Source: Candidatus Sediminicultor secundus (GTDB lineage: Bacteria; Atribacterota; JS1; SB-45; 34-128). Taken from it: a DNA stretch of 6,155 nt. Shown one piece after another: positions 1-5,558 of this stretch. Every line of letters begins with the position of its first letter. The first letter of the stretch is position 1. The position numbers were made by a program, and so were the translations under genes. The notes beneath the pieces were generated by a model. It was not told the origin of the DNA. It saw nothing but the letters and a program-made list of their open reading frames with translations, and made no database searches. The DNA lies in the NCBI GenBank assembly GCA_002849045.2, contig NCRO01000192.1:1-6155 (forward strand). The letters run 5' to 3'.

Positions 1-1
1 A

Positions 2-157
2 AAGGAAGGTTATCGTCAGATACTGGAAAACACCAAAGAGATACACAGTACGCTCACCAGCTTAAACCAGCAAAATCGAGAGTATTACTCTCTTCGCTTT
101 TCGGAGGTGCAGAAAGAATTAGCAGGAGTAAAAATAGAGTTGGGTTCGCCCCGTTAA
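2..157 (+). CDS. C-terminal end of a hypothetical, probably coiled-coil protein (partial)
   Basis: The frame is open from the window edge to a TAA at 155-157 and gives about 51 residues, starting KEGYRQILENTKEI and ending VKIELGSPR. The composition is strongly helical: Glu, Gln, Lys, Asn and Leu recur with rough heptad spacing, and there are no cysteines or membrane segments, so a coiled-coil tail is likely. The start and most of the gene lie outside the window. It is the only convincing plus-strand gene and converges on the minus-strand genes to its right. I do not recognise the family, and a short helical tail is not diagnostic. That it is coding rests on codon use and the clean stop. Confidence 0.55.
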   Translation, partial: KEGYRQILENTKEIHSTLTSLNQQNREYYSLRFSEVQKELAGVKIELGSPR

Positions 158-200
158 ATTCTCGTATTTATACGGGGGAAAATTGAATAGGGATAATGAT

Positions 201-245
201 AAAAAAACAAACTAAGGATTTACCAGCTGATAGGTTTAGGTAAAT
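201..245 (-). terminator. Possible intrinsic terminator downstream of the RAM-domain gene
   Basis: Read on the minus strand, a 7-bp inverted repeat (ATTTACC / GGTAAAT, 245-239 with 224-218) encloses a 14-nt loop. A T-rich stretch follows, ending in seven consecutive T (207-201). It lies about 65 nt past the stop of the Lrp/AsnC-like gene, where a terminator would be expected. The T run starts about 10 nt after the stem and the stem is AT-rich, so this is a weak call. Confidence 0.3.
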
Positions 246-311
246 TCTTTAAGATGAATACCTTGGCGTTTTCCCCATGCACCGAGCCAGCGAAGCGAAC
301 GACACACGAAA

Positions 312-539
312 TCAGGCGAAGACGAAGCGCGAGTCGGTTTTCTCGACTCCCTCCACGGTCCGGATCGCCACAATAGACTCCCCTAGCGCGTGCAGATCTG
401 TGCCTTCAATGAAGGCGATACAGTCAGTGGGTCCAGCCGTTACGTGAGCCTGCTTTACGCCTTCAATTCGGCGAATCTTCTCCACCACCTCACCTGGATT
501 TGTGGCGCTGATTTGTACCAAGACATACGCTGCGATCAT
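312..539 (-). CDS. Stand-alone Lrp/AsnC ligand-binding (RAM) domain protein
   Basis: The 75-residue protein is a complete RAM / AsnC ligand-binding domain with no DNA-binding helix-turn-helix. It shows the first beta strand (MIAAYVLVQI), the first helix (about 15-25), GV at 27-28 followed by the second strand, the conserved Gly-x-x-Asp turn (36-39), the strand CIAFIEG, a second helix (about 48-60) and the closing GVEKTDSRFVF strand. In full-length Lrp proteins this domain binds amino acids and drives oligomerisation. Single-domain forms are known in bacteria and archaea and may be effector sensors or partners for other Lrp proteins. I chose the ATG at 537-539 over the GTG at 546-548, because the Shine-Dalgarno AAAGGAGGT (547-555) overlaps that GTG and is well spaced for the ATG. 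The gene is visibly richer in GC than its neighbours, which suggests separate ancestry. Confidence 0.85.
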   Translation of the reverse strand: MIAAYVLVQISATNPGEVVEKIRRIEGVKQAHVTAGPTDCIAFIEGTDLHALGESIVAIRTVEGVEKTDSRFVFA

Positions 540-590
540 GGTTAACACCTCCTTTCTCTATTTTCACTTTAGGTCTAGCACTCCCGATTG

Positions 591-622
591 GTCGAAACAA
601 AAGCCCCCTCCTGAAAAGGGGC
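591..622 (-). terminator. GC-rich hairpin plus T tract in the leader of the RAM-domain gene (terminator or attenuator)
   Basis: On the minus strand GCCCC (622-618) pairs with GGGGC (607-603) across a 10-nt loop and is followed at once by TTTTGTTT. This is the form of a short intrinsic terminator. It lies about 50 nt upstream of the Shine-Dalgarno of the RAM-domain gene. It could end transcripts from the GNAT genes further upstream, or act as an attenuator in that gene's own leader. The stem is only 5 bp, though all G-C. Confidence 0.4.
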
Positions 623-650
623 GAGTGAATTTGTGAATTACTTCTTTGCA

Positions 651-678
651 ATTATAGTATTGTTCCCTATTTATTATA
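651..678 (-). promoter_or_regulatory. Candidate -10 elements upstream of the RAM-domain gene
   Basis: Two perfect TATAAT hexamers occur on the minus strand (678-673 and 656-651). The first follows a TTGTCG, but no -35 hexamer sits at the usual 16-18 nt spacing for either one. The surroundings (about 660-720) are very AT-rich, so chance matches are likely. This is offered only as the most promoter-like place between the broken GNAT gene and the RAM-domain gene. Confidence 0.25.
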
Positions 679-925
679 CGACAAATCTTTTAAAAATCCT
701 CTTTTTAAAAAAACTTATTTAATCCCCCCTGCTTTTTTAATGCAAAGATTCCGGAAAGTTTTTTGGATATTTGGGGCTAGGTCTCGAGATTTAATATACT
801 GTAATTTCTTAAAATATGATAATAGTGTAATAAAAAGGTCTGTCTACTCTATGAGAATAGAGAACAACGAGTGCCACGCTTTAATATAATTTATCCAATG
901 AGGGCGCGAGGTGTAAAGCCCGTTT

Positions 926-1486
926 TTAGACACTGTGTTTCTTTTTTAATTCCCATTCTTCACGTAAAATGCCCATTTTTATTCTGTCGTAAAAAACTCC
1001 ATTAATAAAGCAACTTTTCCTTATTCTTGCTTCTTTAGCAAAGCCTAATTTTTCACCAATCCGGATCATTCCCTTATTGCCTTCCCAGGTGGTAAAACCA
1101 ATACGGGTTAATTCACGTTCTGTAAATAGATAATCTACCCATAAGGAAAATGCCTCTGTGCCTAAACCTTTGCTCCAAAGAGTGTCTTCAACAATATTTA
1201 TGCCGACTTCAGTAATATGTGGATCGTCTTTCTTATAATAAACAATAACCCAACCGATATGTTTCCCTTCTTTGGTCTCAATTTCTAAGAAACGATACGG
1301 TCTTTTGCAACCCTCCTCAAGCCATTTCTTTCTCTCGGTAATAAGGGCAGATAAATCATCATTGTACTAAGGGCCATCATATTGCCAGGCCTTCATATTA
1401 GGGTTATTCTATTTTTCGTAATCTCTAATATCTGTATGAGCTGTCGGACGTAAATTGATTAACTGACCTTCAATTTTAAAGCTCAT
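926..1486 (-). pseudogene. GNAT N-acetyltransferase broken by two in-frame TAG codons
   Basis: One reading frame of 187 codons runs from ATG (1484-1486) to TAA (926-928), with a weak AGGATGG ribosome site upstream. It reads as a GNAT acetyltransferase of the RimJ/RimL-like type. It begins MSFKIEGQLINLRP, has a central WVIVYY strand and VGINIVEDTLWSKGLGTEA with the acetyl-CoA-binding Gly-rich loop, then the second half TRIGFTTWEGNKGMIRIGEKLGF in short form, and the RIRK...YDRIKMGILREEW tail. The only defects are TAG at codon 26 (1409-1411) and codon 40 (1367-1369), with no frameshift. From the family pattern both sites would most likely be tryptophan (TGG), so each is one G-to-A change. The rest is well preserved, so inactivation is recent or the stops are read through. 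It lies 52 nt after the intact GNAT gene. Confidence 0.85.
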
Positions 1487-1538
1487 AAAACCATCCTAAA
1501 AATGGGTATTCTTTAACAAGTAAGCCACATTCTTATCA

Positions 1539-1988
1539 TCACAAATCAATTTCGAGAAACACGCCACGCTCTGTAAAACCATATTGTCTGTAGAATTCTC
1601 TCGCTTTTATATTTGTCTTCTCAGTGCTAACCTCAACTTCACAGCATCCGAGTTGACGGCTCTTTTCGATAGCACTTGATAGTAATTGCTTGCCAATACC
1701 CTTACCACGATAACTTTTAGCGACGATAAGCTCGTCAATTAACCCAGAAAGACCACGATGTAAAATTGTCTTACGAGTCGTAAAGTTGACAAACCCGGCA
1801 ACCATTCCCTCTATCTCTGCCACCAAAATATGAGAGTTAACTTCACTTAAAAGATTTCGACAATTCTCAGCAATCAGTTTAATGTCAATACCTTCTGTGC
1901 TTCCCATCGCTTCGATGAGTTCAAGCGTTAACTTTCCAATTGTTAATAGGTCGGATTCCTTTGCTTCTCTGATGAGAACTTCAGTCAT
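1539..1988 (-). CDS. GNAT-family N-acetyltransferase
   Basis: This 149-residue protein is a single GNAT domain that should move an acetyl group from acetyl-CoA to an amine; the substrate cannot be told from sequence. It starts VLIREAKESDL, typical of GNAT strand 1 and helix 1. It has the substrate-side strand ILVAEIEGMVAGFVNF (54-69), motif A DELIVAKSYRGKGIGKQLL with the pyrophosphate-binding RGKGIG loop (94-99), and motif B with the NIKAREFYRQYGF helix (126-138). The length is normal for the fold. The ATG at 1986-1988 has an AGGAGGG ribosome site about 6 nt upstream. It follows the racemase-like gene by 60 nt on the same strand and is probably cotranscribed with it. The broken second GNAT gene follows. 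Confidence 0.9.
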   Translation of the reverse strand: MTEVLIREAKESDLLTIGKLTLELIEAMGSTEGIDIKLIAENCRNLLSEVNSHILVAEIEGMVAGFVNFTTRKTILHRGLSGLIDELIVAKSYRGKGIGKQLLSSAIEKSRQLGCCEVEVSTEKTNIKAREFYRQYGFTERGVFLEIDL

Positions 1989-2048
1989 ATCAACCCTCCT
2001 AAGGAATAATTTCGCCTAATGTCTTCTGAAAGCAACACCACTCAATTC

Positions 2049-2756
2049 TTATTTTCCTTTGCTACATTTTAAGTAATAGTTAACAATACTTTCAACATGA
2101 ATCTTCGTAGTATTAAGAAAGGGTATATCAAACTCACTCTTGGTAAGAATTAAAGGTAATTCTGTACATCCCAGTATTATCCCTTCAATTAAATTTTCAT
2201 CAATCATCCTCTTAATAATATTAAGCAAACCCTCTCGTGTTTTATCGAGAAATATCCCAAACTCGATTTCGGTAATCAATTTACTATGGATATACTCTTG
2301 TTCTTTTTCATTGGGGACAAAAACTGCTACCTTATATTTATCACAGACTTTTTGATAAAAGTCACTTTGCATGGTAAATTTAGTCCCCAATAAACCTTCT
2401 CTTCTTAAAGCCAATCTATCAATGTGTTTACAAGTTTCCTCTACAATGCTTAATAAGGGTAGGGGTGATAATTCATTGACCCTGTCAAAGACAATATGTG
2501 GTGTATTCGCAGAAATAAATCCAAAATTGGCTCCTGCTTTATGTAAAACCTCTAAGCTATTTACTAACCATTTTACTAAATTGTCCCATTGCTGGTTTGC
2601 TACTAGATTTAAGAGAATATTAATATCCATACTATAAATTATAATTTCCGGATTACTTCCATCCTTTATTTTTTTGCGATATGTTTCAATAAGCAATCTA
2701 TAATAATCCAAAGTTGCTTCCGGTCCAAAGCCACCAATCATCCCTATTTTTTTCAC
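2049..2756 (-). CDS. Aspartate/glutamate racemase-family protein
   Basis: The 235-residue protein belongs to the Asp/Glu racemase superfamily, cofactor-independent enzymes that normally use two cysteines to invert the alpha carbon of an amino acid. The N terminus has the hallmark MIGGFGPEAT-x-DYY (6-19), the first half-domain motif is SANTPH (82-87), LLGTKFTM (122-129) lies in the middle, and the second catalytic motif is LGCTELP (195-201) with Cys197. The first motif carries Ser82/Ala83 where many racemases have a cysteine. A one-cysteine variant is therefore possible, with altered or lost racemase activity. The length is normal for the family. The start is GTG (2754-2756) with AAGGA about 5 nt upstream. 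The gene lies 45 nt behind the 4Fe-4S protein gene and 60 nt ahead of a GNAT gene, probably in one operon. Substrate unknown. Confidence 0.9.
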   Translation of the reverse strand: MKKIGMIGGFGPEATLDYYRLLIETYRKKIKDGSNPEIIIYSMDINILLNLVANQQWDNLVKWLVNSLEVLHKAGANFGFISANTPHIVFDRVNELSPLPLLSIVEETCKHIDRLALRREGLLGTKFTMQSDFYQKVCDKYKVAVFVPNEKEQEYIHSKLITEIEFGIFLDKTREGLLNIIKRMIDENLIEGIILGCTELPLILTKSEFDIPFLNTTKIHVESIVNYYLKCSKGK

Positions 2757-2801
2757 TATTTCCTTTCTCCTTGATAAATTTTAGGAAAATCATCTGAATT
2801 C

Positions 2802-3656
2802 TTACCAAATATTCGCAGTTTCGGGATTTTTCTGTCTTGATAGAATCCTGATTGCTTCATTTGGACATGCAGCCCTACAAAGTCCACATCCAAAACATTT
2901 CTTTGGATTAATATATACCTTAGAAAGCGTAGAGGAGTAGAATATTGCACCAAACTGACATTGACTCATACATGACTTACATCCAGTACATAATTCCCAG
3001 TCAACTTCACAGATGTATTCTGCTCTAAAGAAGATCGGTAATCCATCATTCTCGATATATCCTCTATAAGCAAGACAATCATGGTCACAATTACATATAC
3101 CCATAATATAAGGCGTAACTCCGGTCCAGATACTATGAATGAGGCCTTCTTCATCATATTTACGAATAATCTTCTTCGTTTCTTGTTTATCGAGTACCTC
3201 CAGGGAAGATGCAGAATCAGGAAATTTCCCTAAGATTCCCCACTTATCTATCCCTAATCCGAAGCAATATCTTTTATCTGTTTTTCCGATGGTTTTAAAT
3301 CTACATCCACAGGGCATTCGGGTAATTGAACTGACCATATCTATGACTTTTTCTACATCCTCAATCGGCAGGACTTGTCCAAAGTGGGTAATTTTACTAG
3401 CTTGTATAATCTCATCATCGCTGGGTTTCTCCACATCCGATACTACATCTTGTTCTTCTTGCTGTTCTGAAACACCAGTAATCGCGGGCATAACAAAGCT
3501 ACCAAAAGCACGAATATTCCATTCAAGACGGTTTTCTGCTTTAACGATCTCTTTTTGACGGGAAGTAAGTTCTACCTGAAGTAGCTCTTCAGAGTAATTC
3601 TTCATTTGCAGGTACCACTTCTTCCCCTCACCATGTTCGGTACAAAATTCACACAT
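2802..3656 (-). CDS. 4Fe-4S binding protein with a C-terminal two-cluster ferredoxin domain
   Basis: This 284-residue cytoplasmic protein has no signal peptide. Its C-terminal ferredoxin-like domain carries two CxxCxxCxxxC sets: Cys223/226/229/233 and Cys254/257/260/264, the second followed by Pro as usual. Such domains hold two [4Fe-4S] clusters and pass electrons. The N-terminal 215 residues are not ferredoxin-like. They begin MCEFC with an HGEGKKWY stretch and hold further Cys pairs at CGC (116-118), Cys131 and CNCDHDC (188-194), which could bind another metal or cluster. I recognise this arrangement as a family of anaerobe proteins of unknown role, not a named enzyme. The ATG (3654-3656) has AGGAGGAG 5 nt upstream. 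The racemase-like gene starts 45 nt past its stop. A large palindrome lies 79 nt upstream, between this gene and the frameshifted Cys-rich gene, so it probably starts a new transcript. Confidence 0.88.
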   Translation of the reverse strand: MCEFCTEHGEGKKWYLQMKNYSEELLQVELTSRQKEIVKAENRLEWNIRAFGSFVMPAITGVSEQQEEQDVVSDVEKPSDDEIIQASKITHFGQVLPIEDVEKVIDMVSSITRMPCGCRFKTIGKTDKRYCFGLGIDKWGILGKFPDSASSLEVLDKQETKKIIRKYDEEGLIHSIWTGVTPYIMGICNCDHDCLAYRGYIENDGLPIFFRAEYICEVDWELCTGCKSCMSQCQFGAIFYSSTLSKVYINPKKCFGCGLCRAACPNEAIRILSRQKNPETANIW

Positions 3657-3734
3657 TTTTCTCCTCCTGAAATTTGATTTTGTAATGATTCCATATCTCT
3701 ATATCTGTTATTGGCCTAGAATCCGCATTATGGT

Positions 3735-3887
3735 GTCTAACGTCTCACGGGTTTATGAAGTTTTTGGCTGAGTGACTGCAACAAACTTCCATATAATAAT
3801 ACTAAACGTTCAAAGAAAGATGAACGCTCAATAACTCATATACACCAGCCAAAAATTTAGTAAAACGGTATAAACCCACTGTTAGTC
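3735..3887. repeat. 153-nt imperfect palindrome with attC-like ends
   Basis: The arms pair in nested order. GTCTAAC (3735-3741) pairs with GTTAGTC (3881-3887) at 6 of 7 positions, GGGTTTAT (3749-3756) with ATAAACCC (3870-3877) perfectly, TTTTTGGCTG (3761-3770) with CAGCCAAAAA (3846-3855) perfectly, and TGAGT with ACTCA (3834-3838). At the tip CGTTCA (3807-3812) pairs with TGAACG (3821-3826). Unpaired bulges of unequal size separate the blocks. Read on the minus strand it ends in GTTAGAC, which fits the integron core-site consensus GTTRRRY, and starts GACTAAC, one base off RYYYAAC. It sits between the Cys-rich gene and the 4Fe-4S gene, where a cassette recombination site would lie. A MITE-like element is the main alternative. 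Confidence 0.75.
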
Positions 3888-3935
3888 GAAGTAGTGCCCC
3901 CCCTACCAATATTTGACAATAGATTCTATCATTCG

Positions 3936-4497
3936 TTAGTCCAAATGAATTGCAAACCTGCAGTCATCAGAACCACTAATACACGATGTGAACACTTCAC
4001 CTCTCAGAGGCTTTTTGAAGGCCGCTTCTAGCAACTTTATCACATGACCTTTACAACAATGGCAATATGTTATCGATACCGGTTCTTTGGCTGCGTTTAT
4101 TCCAGTACACACACAATGTCCGATTCCAAACGTTGCGTAAATGGTATTCTCTTTTAGTTCTACCCTGGCACCAAGGAAACCAGAATCTTGCACTGCAGCA
4201 ACAAAAGATTCCAGATCAGGGTTCTTCTTGATTAGTTTCTTCATGGTCTTGATTCTTTTAGTACCGCGGCTGACGCAACAAGCACAATCCTCTCTTATCT
4301 TAAATCGTATCCCCTCTTCAAGTAGGTTATCCATACGATCTATAACCTTTTTCATCCATGTGGCCCTCTCTGCAGGCTTTGGTCTCTGCGGAAGCTGGGC
4401 CCCAGCCTTGAAGGATTGTTCTGCAGATTTCCTTATCAATTTTCGCGCTTTTAAGGCTATTGGACAGTTTGTCGATCATCCACCATCTTTTTGCCAT
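3936..4497 (-). pseudogene. Cysteine-rich protein of unknown function (possibly DUF6144-like), frameshifted near its N terminus
   Basis: The start is the ATG at 4495-4497, with AGGAGGAG 5 nt upstream. This frame gives MAKRWWMIDKL through CRTILQG and then turns into nonsense. The frame one base on continues as GAQLPQRPKPAERATW and runs cleanly to the TAA at 3936-3938. The switch lies in or near the GC-rich palindromic stretch 4394-4407; one extra base or two missing bases would join the parts into a protein of about 186-187 residues. The main part is rich in Cys: DCACC, GHCVC, YCHCCKGH and a C-terminal CISGSDDCRFAIHL. The last resembles the C-x6-C-x-F ending of 4-vinyl-reductase-like and related small-molecule-binding domains. 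The many Cys and His suggest a metal or cluster site. I do not know its function, and the DUF6144 link is from memory. A sequencing error could also explain the break. Confidence 0.75.
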
Positions 4498-4522
4498 AAT
4501 CTCCTCCTTTTGAGTAATTTTT

Positions 4523-4541
4523 AATAGAGACACATCCTATT
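4523..4541. repeat. Small hairpin at the left edge of the transposase remnant (decayed REP-like)
   Basis: AATAG (4523-4527) and CTATT (4537-4541) form a 5-bp inverted repeat with a 9-nt loop. It has the same overall size and the same AAT...ATT ends as the hairpin at 4739-4757 on the other side of the transposase fragment. I suggest it is the worn partner of that hairpin, although the centre differs. The short stem makes this uncertain. Confidence 0.35.
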
Positions 4542-4553
4542 TTTTTCTATGGT

Positions 4554-4724
4554 TTAGCTTTCCATTTTACGAGGTCTTCCTTTAGGACGTCTATCTATAA
4601 TAATACCTAAAACCTCAACCATCCGGTTAAGAAACTCCTCAGACCCTATAGGTTTTCCGCTAAAAGTTACCGAATTATTGACTTGGCATACCTTCCCCAA
4701 TTTATCTAATTTAAAAGTAAAATA
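4554..4724 (-). pseudogene. C-terminal remnant of a REP-associated tyrosine (Y1) transposase
   Basis: The frame is open for 56 codons up to a TAA at 4554-4556. Its last part reads FSGKPIGSEEFLNRMVEVLG followed by a basic RRPKGRPRKMES tail. The G-x-P-x-G-S-x-E-F helix and the Lys/Arg-Gly-Arg-Pro-Arg-Lys end are characteristic of the C terminus of IS200-like Y1 transposases that work on REP hairpins. The HUH motif and catalytic tyrosine are missing: the family usually has roughly 200-300 residues, and only the last 40 or so are recognisable. There is no start codon or ribosome site. Small hairpins lie on both sides, at 4523-4541 and 4739-4757, so this is an internally deleted, dead element. Confidence 0.75.
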
Positions 4725-4738
4725 TTAATTATTTAAGA

Positions 4739-4757
4739 AAATGGGAAGTCCCCATTT
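4739..4757. repeat. REP-like hairpin upstream of the transposase remnant
   Basis: AAATGGG (4739-4745) and CCCATTT (4751-4757) make a perfect 7-bp stem with a 5-nt loop. On the minus strand this reads as a GGGGACTTCCC core with AT-rich ends, the form of hairpin that Y1 REP transposases recognise. It is only 15 nt from the truncated transposase frame, so most of the transposase gene between has been deleted. Confidence 0.6.
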
Positions 4758-4968
4758 ATTCTAAGCCTTTTATCCGCTGTTAGACCTATTGCAGTGGAAG
4801 TAAAGGTGAATTTGAGTGGAGGGGCTATGCCCCTCCACCGCTTAGCCCGTTGTTGTGCGAAGTTAGCCGTCTGTCTAAGTTTGGACTTCACACTTCCATC
4901 CTGGCTTTCAGATTAGCCAGGGATCAACACTCCTTTTAATCTGTCGCTACCAGCTTGGCTTGTTACTC
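4758..4968. other. Gene-free interval with fragments of recombination-site-like sequence
   Basis: I find no coding sequence here. The stretch holds GTTAGAC (4779-4785), the perfect hairpin at 4816-4838, and GTTAGCC (4862-4868). It also holds GTCTAAG (4873-4879) and a further 7-bp hairpin at 4900-4921 (CCTGGCT / AGCCAGG, 8-nt loop). TGGAAGT plus GTGAA (4795-4810) recur inverted as TTCAC plus ACTTCCA (about 4887-4898). It is locally richer in GC than the flanking genes. It looks like overlapping or rearranged pieces of palindromic sites rather than one intact site. The 4900-4921 hairpin lies some 48 nt past the NTF2-like stop and could fold in that transcript's 3' end, but it lacks a T run. Confidence 0.5.
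4816..4838. repeat. Perfect 10-bp hairpin in the gap after the NTF2-like gene
   Basis: GTGGAGGGGC (4816-4825) and GCCCCTCCAC (4829-4838) pair perfectly around a 3-nt TAT loop. No T tract follows on either strand, so it is not a standard terminator. On the plus strand it continues into CGCTTAGCCCG and GTTGTTGTGC, which resembles the 3' half of an integron attC site with this hairpin as the variable tip. No matching 5' half is present on the other side. Confidence 0.6.
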
Positions 4969-5463
4969 CTATTTTGGAGGGACATTAGAGTTGAAGCAAT
5001 CGTATATTATCTTCCAAGAGCCATCAGATTGCCTTTCATATAGGGTCAAGGCTTTACCTTCTGGCAAAGTAATCGTCTCGCCGCCTGCTTTTGGAGTCAT
5101 TTTCAATGTGTATGTACATCGAGTTAATCCTAAGTCGCCATATACCTTAGCTTCCTTTATATGGATGGTAATATCTCTATTCATCTTATCGAATGCGGGT
5201 TTCACTGCTTTTCCTATCTGCTCTTTCCCGATTCTAGCAGGGGCGCCTGGTGGCATCTGTACCCCGTCATCAGCCCATAGGGAAATCCAAAGATCGAAAT
5301 CTCCAGTATTAACCCCGACGGCATATTGGGGTAATACCTTTTTAATGGCAGTGATATCGTCTTCTATACTATCTGCCTCCGTTTTGAAACTAAAAGTAAA
5401 GCAAAGCATCGCTGAAGTGATAACCAAAATGCTTGTTAAGAGTAACCAATTTGATTTTTTCAT
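4969..5463 (-). CDS. Exported NTF2-fold protein, SgcJ/EcaC (DUF4440-like) family
   Basis: The 164-residue protein begins MKKSNWLLLTSILVITSAML, a Lys-rich start followed by a hydrophobic core to about residue 25. This is a signal peptide or N-terminal anchor; there is no clear lipobox. The rest (about 33-160) is one NTF2/SnoaL-like cone fold: a helix with ITAIKKVLPQYAVGVNTGD, then LWISLWADDGVQMPPG with a GKEQIG turn, curved strands, and the closing SDGSWKIIYDCFNS strand. Members of this family bind or act on small molecules, and many have no known reaction. The ATG at 5461-5463 has AAGGAGGAG about 5 nt upstream. An in-frame GTG at 5554-5556 behind another strong Shine-Dalgarno would add 31 residues and bury the signal peptide, so I reject it. 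The stop is TAG. Confidence 0.85.
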   Translation of the reverse strand: MKKSNWLLLTSILVITSAMLCFTFSFKTEADSIEDDITAIKKVLPQYAVGVNTGDFDLWISLWADDGVQMPPGAPARIGKEQIGKAVKPAFDKMNRDITIHIKEAKVYGDLGLTRCTYTLKMTPKAGGETITLPEGKALTLYERQSDGSWKIIYDCFNSNVPPK

Positions 5464-5508
5464 TTTTCTCCTCCTTACTGATTGGACCAACGCTAAAATT
5501 TTGAATAA

Positions 5509-5528
5509 CCCCAAATATATCATTGGGG
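5509..5528. repeat. Small hairpin in the leader of the NTF2-like gene
   Basis: CCCCAA (5509-5514) and TTGGGG (5523-5528) form a 6-bp stem with an 8-nt loop. On the minus strand it lies between the upstream Shine-Dalgarno and the start of the NTF2-like gene, and the stop codon of the short leader ORF falls in its loop. The bases after it (TTATTC) are only mildly T-rich, so it is at best a weak attenuator. Confidence 0.35.
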
Positions 5529-5558
5529 AGTTAATTCGCATAACATGTATATACACAT
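5520..5558 (-). CDS. Possible 12-residue leader peptide upstream of the NTF2-like gene
   Basis: An ATG (5556-5558) opens a short frame reading MCIYMLCELTPQ that ends in TGA at 5520-5522. It sits directly behind a near-perfect Shine-Dalgarno, but only 2 nt separate GGAGG from this ATG, which is too close for efficient starting. The overlapping GTG two bases later has 4 nt. I list it because such a strong ribosome site so far (about 95 nt) from the gene's own start needs an explanation. Short ORFs in integron attI sites are known to aid translation of the first cassette. That it is translated is unproven. Confidence 0.25.
   Translation of the reverse strand: MCIYMLCELTPQ

Larger units (their letters stand above)
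556..925. other. Gene-free interval between the RAM-domain gene and the GNAT pseudogene
   Basis: I see no convincing coding sequence here on either strand. It holds the hairpin at 591-622, the candidate -10 elements at 651-678, an AT-rich block with self-complementary A5/T5 runs (about 690-715), and a small perfect hairpin at 847-862 (CTCTAT, GAGA tetraloop, ATAGAG). From 863 to 925 the DNA is locally richer in GC. It carries GCTTTA and TAAAGC arms that could pair, perhaps a decayed recombination site, but the match is too poor to call. Confidence 0.5.

Noticed and set aside
149..177. CCCCGT / ACGGGG hairpin after the partial first gene as a terminator
   Set aside because: No T tract follows on the plus strand, and an alternative CGTAT / ATACG pairing competes with it.
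329..350. Inverted repeat GAGTCG / CGACTC
   Set aside because: It lies inside the coding end of the RAM-domain gene and is explained by the codons there.
540..548. GTG at 546-548 as start of the RAM-domain protein
   Set aside because: The Shine-Dalgarno AAAGGAGGT overlaps it, so the ATG at 539 is the usable start.
2756..3157. Short minus-strand frames overlapping the 4Fe-4S gene
   Set aside because: They are out-of-frame shadows of the ferredoxin gene, with no motifs or ribosome sites of their own.
4327..4439. TTG start at 4439 for the Cys-rich gene
   Set aside because: There is no ribosome site, while the ATG at 4497 has a strong one and its N-terminal segment continues into the gene body by a single frameshift.
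4816..4838. Perfect 10-bp hairpin as an intrinsic terminator for the NTF2-like gene
   Set aside because: There is no T run on either side, and it lies 130 nt beyond the stop.
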